Below are positions 61,795-64,000 of a DNA stretch of 64,000 bases, piece by piece. The DNA is taken from the NCBI RefSeq assembly GCF_012524165.2, contig NZ_JABACJ020000001.1, forward strand, positions 124,001-188,000. Reading direction: 5' to 3'. Made by a program: the position numbers and the translations under genes. The notes under the pieces are model-generated. The model had not been told where the DNA came from. It worked only from the letters and a program-made list of their open reading frames with translations, and ran no database searches. How positions within the stretch are numbered: the first letter of the stretch is position 1; every line of letters begins with the position of its first letter. The stretch comes from Faecalicatena faecalis (GTDB lineage: Bacteria > Bacillota > Clostridia > Lachnospirales > Lachnospiraceae).

Positions 61795-62778
61795 TTGATA
61801 GAGGTTAAGAACTTGGTAAAAAAATATGGAAATCATCTAGCCATAGATCACCTGGATTTCAAGATTGAACAGGGTAAGATCTATGGCTTTTTGGGTCCGA
61901 ATGGTGCAGGAAAATCGACAACGATGAACATCATGACAGGATACCTGGGAGCAACACAAGGGGAGGTCATTATCAATGGACATGACATCCTGAAAGAACC
62001 AGAGGAGGCCAAGAAGGATATCGGATATCTTCCAGAGATTCCTCCATTGTATACAGAGATGACCGTACGGGAATATCTGGGGTTTGCCGCGGAGTTAAAG
62101 AGGATTCCGAAGGGGGAGTGGGAGTCTTCCATTGAGGAGGTCATGAAGCTTACGAAGCTTATGGATGTCAGAGACCGATTGATCCGCAATCTTTCAAAAG
62201 GATATAAGCAGAGAGTCGGGCTGGCCCAGGCAGTGTTAGGGTTTCCCGATATTATCATTTTGGATGAACCGACTGTAGGATTGGACCCGAAGCAGATTAT
62301 TGAGATCAGAGAATTGATTCGGAATCTGGCGAAGAAGCACACAGTCATCCTGAGCTCTCATATTCTGGCTGAGGTCCGGGAGGTCTGTGATTATATCATG
62401 ATCATCTCGAAAGGAAAGCTGGTCGCCAGTGATACACCTGAGAATCTGGAGCATTTGATGGATGGGGCAGAATCCGTAGAAATCGAGGCGAAAGCAGATG
62501 CGTCCAAAATGCGGGAAATCCTAGACAGGATTCCTGAGATTGCATCGGTGAAGACAGAAGCGCAGGAAAACGGTATAACAGCCGCAGTCATAACAACAAA
62601 ACAGCATCAAGACATCCGGGAAAAAATATTCCTTACCTTTGCGGAGGCAAAATGTCCGCTGCTTACATTGAAGTCGAACCGGGCGAGCCTGGAAGAAATC
62701 TTCCTGGAACTGACCCAGGGGGAGGCAGTATTGAACAAAGACGAAAAGGAGGATGAGACAAATGCTGGCGATTTATAA
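61795..62778 (+). CDS. ABC transporter ATP-binding protein (GldA/NatA type)
   Basis: A 327-residue ABC ATPase. Walker A LGPNGAGKSTT (about 33-43), signature NLSKGYKQRVG, Walker B DIIILDEPTVGLDP, switch His in ILSSHILAEV. A C-terminal regulatory part follows. TTG 61795 is the start after GGGAGGTAAGGAC. It overlaps the permease start by 17 bp and forms a GldAFG-type exporter with the next two genes. The substrate is not known. Confidence 0.9.
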   Translation: MIEVKNLVKKYGNHLAIDHLDFKIEQGKIYGFLGPNGAGKSTTMNIMTGYLGATQGEVIINGHDILKEPEEAKKDIGYLPEIPPLYTEMTVREYLGFAAELKRIPKGEWESSIEEVMKLTKLMDVRDRLIRNLSKGYKQRVGLAQAVLGFPDIIILDEPTVGLDPKQIIEIRELIRNLAKKHTVILSSHILAEVREVCDYIMIISKGKLVASDTPENLEHLMDGAESVEIEAKADASKMREILDRIPEIASVKTEAQENGITAAVITTKQHQDIREKIFLTFAEAKCPLLTLKSNRASLEEIFLELTQGEAVLNKDEKEDETNAGDL

Positions 62779-63628
62779 GAGAGAACTTAGGTCTTACTTC
62801 CAGTCCATGATTGGATGTGTATTTGTTGCATTTCTGGTAGCCTTTACCGGAATCTATTTTATGGCATATAACCTGAATGCAGGGTATCCGTATTTTTCTT
62901 ATACTCTGTCAGGCTCATTGATCGTGTTCCTCGTAGGGATTCCACTGATTACAATGAAAAGCTTTTCCGAGGAGCGCAAGAACAAGACGGATCAGCTTCT
63001 TTTAACCGCTCCGGTAGGAATCGGGAAGGTCGTCCTTGGAAAGTATCTTGCGATGGTATCGGTACTTGCAGTCCCGAATTTGATTTTCTGTCTGTTCCCG
63101 CTGATCATCAAGCTGCAGGGAACGGCTTATCTCAAGGTGGACTATATCTCCATCGGTGTTTTCTTCCTGCTGGGATGCGTTTATATTGCAATTGGAATGT
63201 TCCTCTCCTCTCTGACGGAGAGCCAGATCATTGCCTTTATTACGACATTCGGCGTCCTGCTCATGCTGTATTTGTGGGACGGAATTCTGTCATTCCTTCC
63301 AAGCTCCGCGATCAGCGGCATGGTGGGAATCTTGATCCTCATCACGATTGTGGCGGCCTATATCCAGCATATGACGGGAAACTGGATACTTAGCGGCGGT
63401 ATCGAGCTGATCGGAGCTGCTATATGCATCGTGACCTATATTTTAAAATCCAATCTTTTTGAGAACATGCTGACCAAGGTCCTGGGAAACCTTGCCCTCG
63501 CAAATGTTTTTACAGACATTACGTCAAAAAGCATTGTAGATATCAGCGGTATTGTTCTGTATCTGTCTATTATCGTAGTATTTATTTTCCTGACAGTGCA
63601 GGCCATTCAGAAAAGACGTTGGAGTTAG
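62762..63628 (+). CDS. ABC-2 type permease (GldF-like)
   Basis: A 288-residue membrane protein with six helices: LAIYKRELRSYFQSMIGCVF start, then TMKSFSEERKNKTDQLLLTAPV between helices 2 and 3, typical of GldF/NosY-type ABC-2 permeases. ATG 62762 is nine bases after AAGGAGG; the ATG at 62753 abuts it. It pairs with the preceding ATPase. Confidence 0.88.
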   Translation: MLAIYKRELRSYFQSMIGCVFVAFLVAFTGIYFMAYNLNAGYPYFSYTLSGSLIVFLVGIPLITMKSFSEERKNKTDQLLLTAPVGIGKVVLGKYLAMVSVLAVPNLIFCLFPLIIKLQGTAYLKVDYISIGVFFLLGCVYIAIGMFLSSLTESQIIAFITTFGVLLMLYLWDGILSFLPSSAISGMVGILILITIVAAYIQHMTGNWILSGGIELIGAAICIVTYILKSNLFENMLTKVLGNLALANVFTDITSKSIVDISGIVLYLSIIVVFIFLTVQAIQKRRWS

Positions 63629-63640
63629 GAGGACTTAAGC

Positions 63641-64000
63641 GTGCAGAAAATAAAAAATGTATTTAAGACAACCGGAACAAAGAATGGAACATACAGCGTG
63701 GGGGTGACGGTTCTTGTCATTGCGATTGTAGTGGTGGCAAATCTGATCTTTGGGCAGATTCCGGAAAAGTATAGGAATATCGATGTCAGCAGCACAAAAA
63801 TATATGAGATCACAGATACAAGTAAGGAGCTTTTAAAAGGACTGGATCATAAAGTCACGTTTACCGTGCTTGCTGTAAAGGAAAGTACGGATGACAGGAT
63901 TAAAACATTTCTAAGTAAATATGCATCCTTGTCAAAGGACATTTCCGTGGAATGGATCGATCCGGTACTTCATCCTTCCGCACTCAACGAATATGATACG
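63641..64000 (+). CDS. GldG-family auxiliary protein (5' part)
   Basis: A reading frame open to the window edge, 120 residues seen, starting at GTG 63641 after AGGAGG (63627-63632). One membrane helix (VGVTVLVIAIVVVANLIFGQ, about 20-39) anchors an extracellular domain with NIDVSSTKIYEITDTSKELL, the start of the ABC_transp_aux domain of GldG proteins. It completes the ATPase-permease-auxiliary set. Confidence 0.8.
   Translation, partial: MQKIKNVFKTTGTKNGTYSVGVTVLVIAIVVVANLIFGQIPEKYRNIDVSSTKIYEITDTSKELLKGLDHKVTFTVLAVKESTDDRIKTFLSKYASLSKDISVEWIDPVLHPSALNEYDT

Noticed and set aside
1..64000. CRISPR arrays or rRNA genes
   Set aside because: No regularly spaced repeats of 25-40 bp and no rRNA-like sequence were found in the window.

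Overview
The window is a chromosomal segment of a low-to-mid-GC anaerobic Firmicute, most probably a gut Lachnospiraceae (Clostridium cluster XIVa). The evidence is the archaeal-type prolyl-tRNA synthetase, a type III glutamine synthetase, an old-yellow-enzyme family ene-reductase with an Fe-S site, a CwlC-like sporulation amidase, the murB-rapZ-whiA-crh order, and strong AGGAGG ribosome sites with occasional TTG and GTG starts. The species cannot be fixed from the sequence alone.

Layout. 1-6.5 kb: 3' part of proS, an HD-domain gene, then the str operon rpsL-rpsG-fusA-tuf ending in a strong terminator. 6.5-17.6 kb: a GGDEF/EAL signalling protein, a membrane-linked XRE regulator, an iron alcohol dehydrogenase, an rpiB - mtnA-like - deoR sugar-phosphate group, a HAD phosphatase, an FAD protein and glmM. 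17.7-25.2 kb (minus strand): a large PPDK-like ATP-grasp protein, a CwlC-like amidase, an AT-rich three-gene cassette, and a CNNM/CorC membrane protein. 25.4-29.9 kb: murB-rapZ-whiA-crh-like, a lipid kinase and tRNA-Glu. 30-36.2 kb: tetR divergent from an ene-reductase, class II aldolase and glnN. 36.2-42.8 kb: two paralogous CocE/NonD-type serine hydrolases flanking a Crp/Fnr regulator and an APC permease. 43-48.8 kb: MATE exporter, aspartase, malic enzyme and an unassigned transporter. 48.9-51.8 kb: csoR-copA. 52.1-64 kb: ABC-F ATPase, a lipoprotein serpin, an ABC-class ATPase, sbcDC, an SGNH hydrolase and the start of a GldAFG-type ABC exporter, cut by the window edge.

The best candidate for an undescribed system is at 21.2-23.9 kb. 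Three overlapping, AT-rich, co-transcribed genes encode an unrecognised 362-residue protein, a 121-residue winged-helix/zinc-ribbon protein and a 236-residue PD-(D/E)XK nuclease. They sit between two 95-bp direct repeats (94/95 identical, offset 2550 bp). Each repeat copy carries the promoter region, ribosome site, start codon and first 11 codons of the amidase gene, so the insertion rebuilt the gene it entered. The gene content suggests a small defence or conflict cassette; no recombinase is present.

Other notable signals are matching TGTC-N8-GACA palindromes, both centred 41.5 bp upstream of the predicted transcription starts of hydrolase 1 and of the APC permease (a textbook class II Crp/Fnr geometry); an in-frame internal start in copA that could make a free CopZ chaperone; a 190-bp array of mutually exclusive hairpins at 43.0-43.2 kb; a G-quadruplex motif next to a polypurine tract at 38.2-38.4 kb; and a likely inhibitory bacterial serpin.
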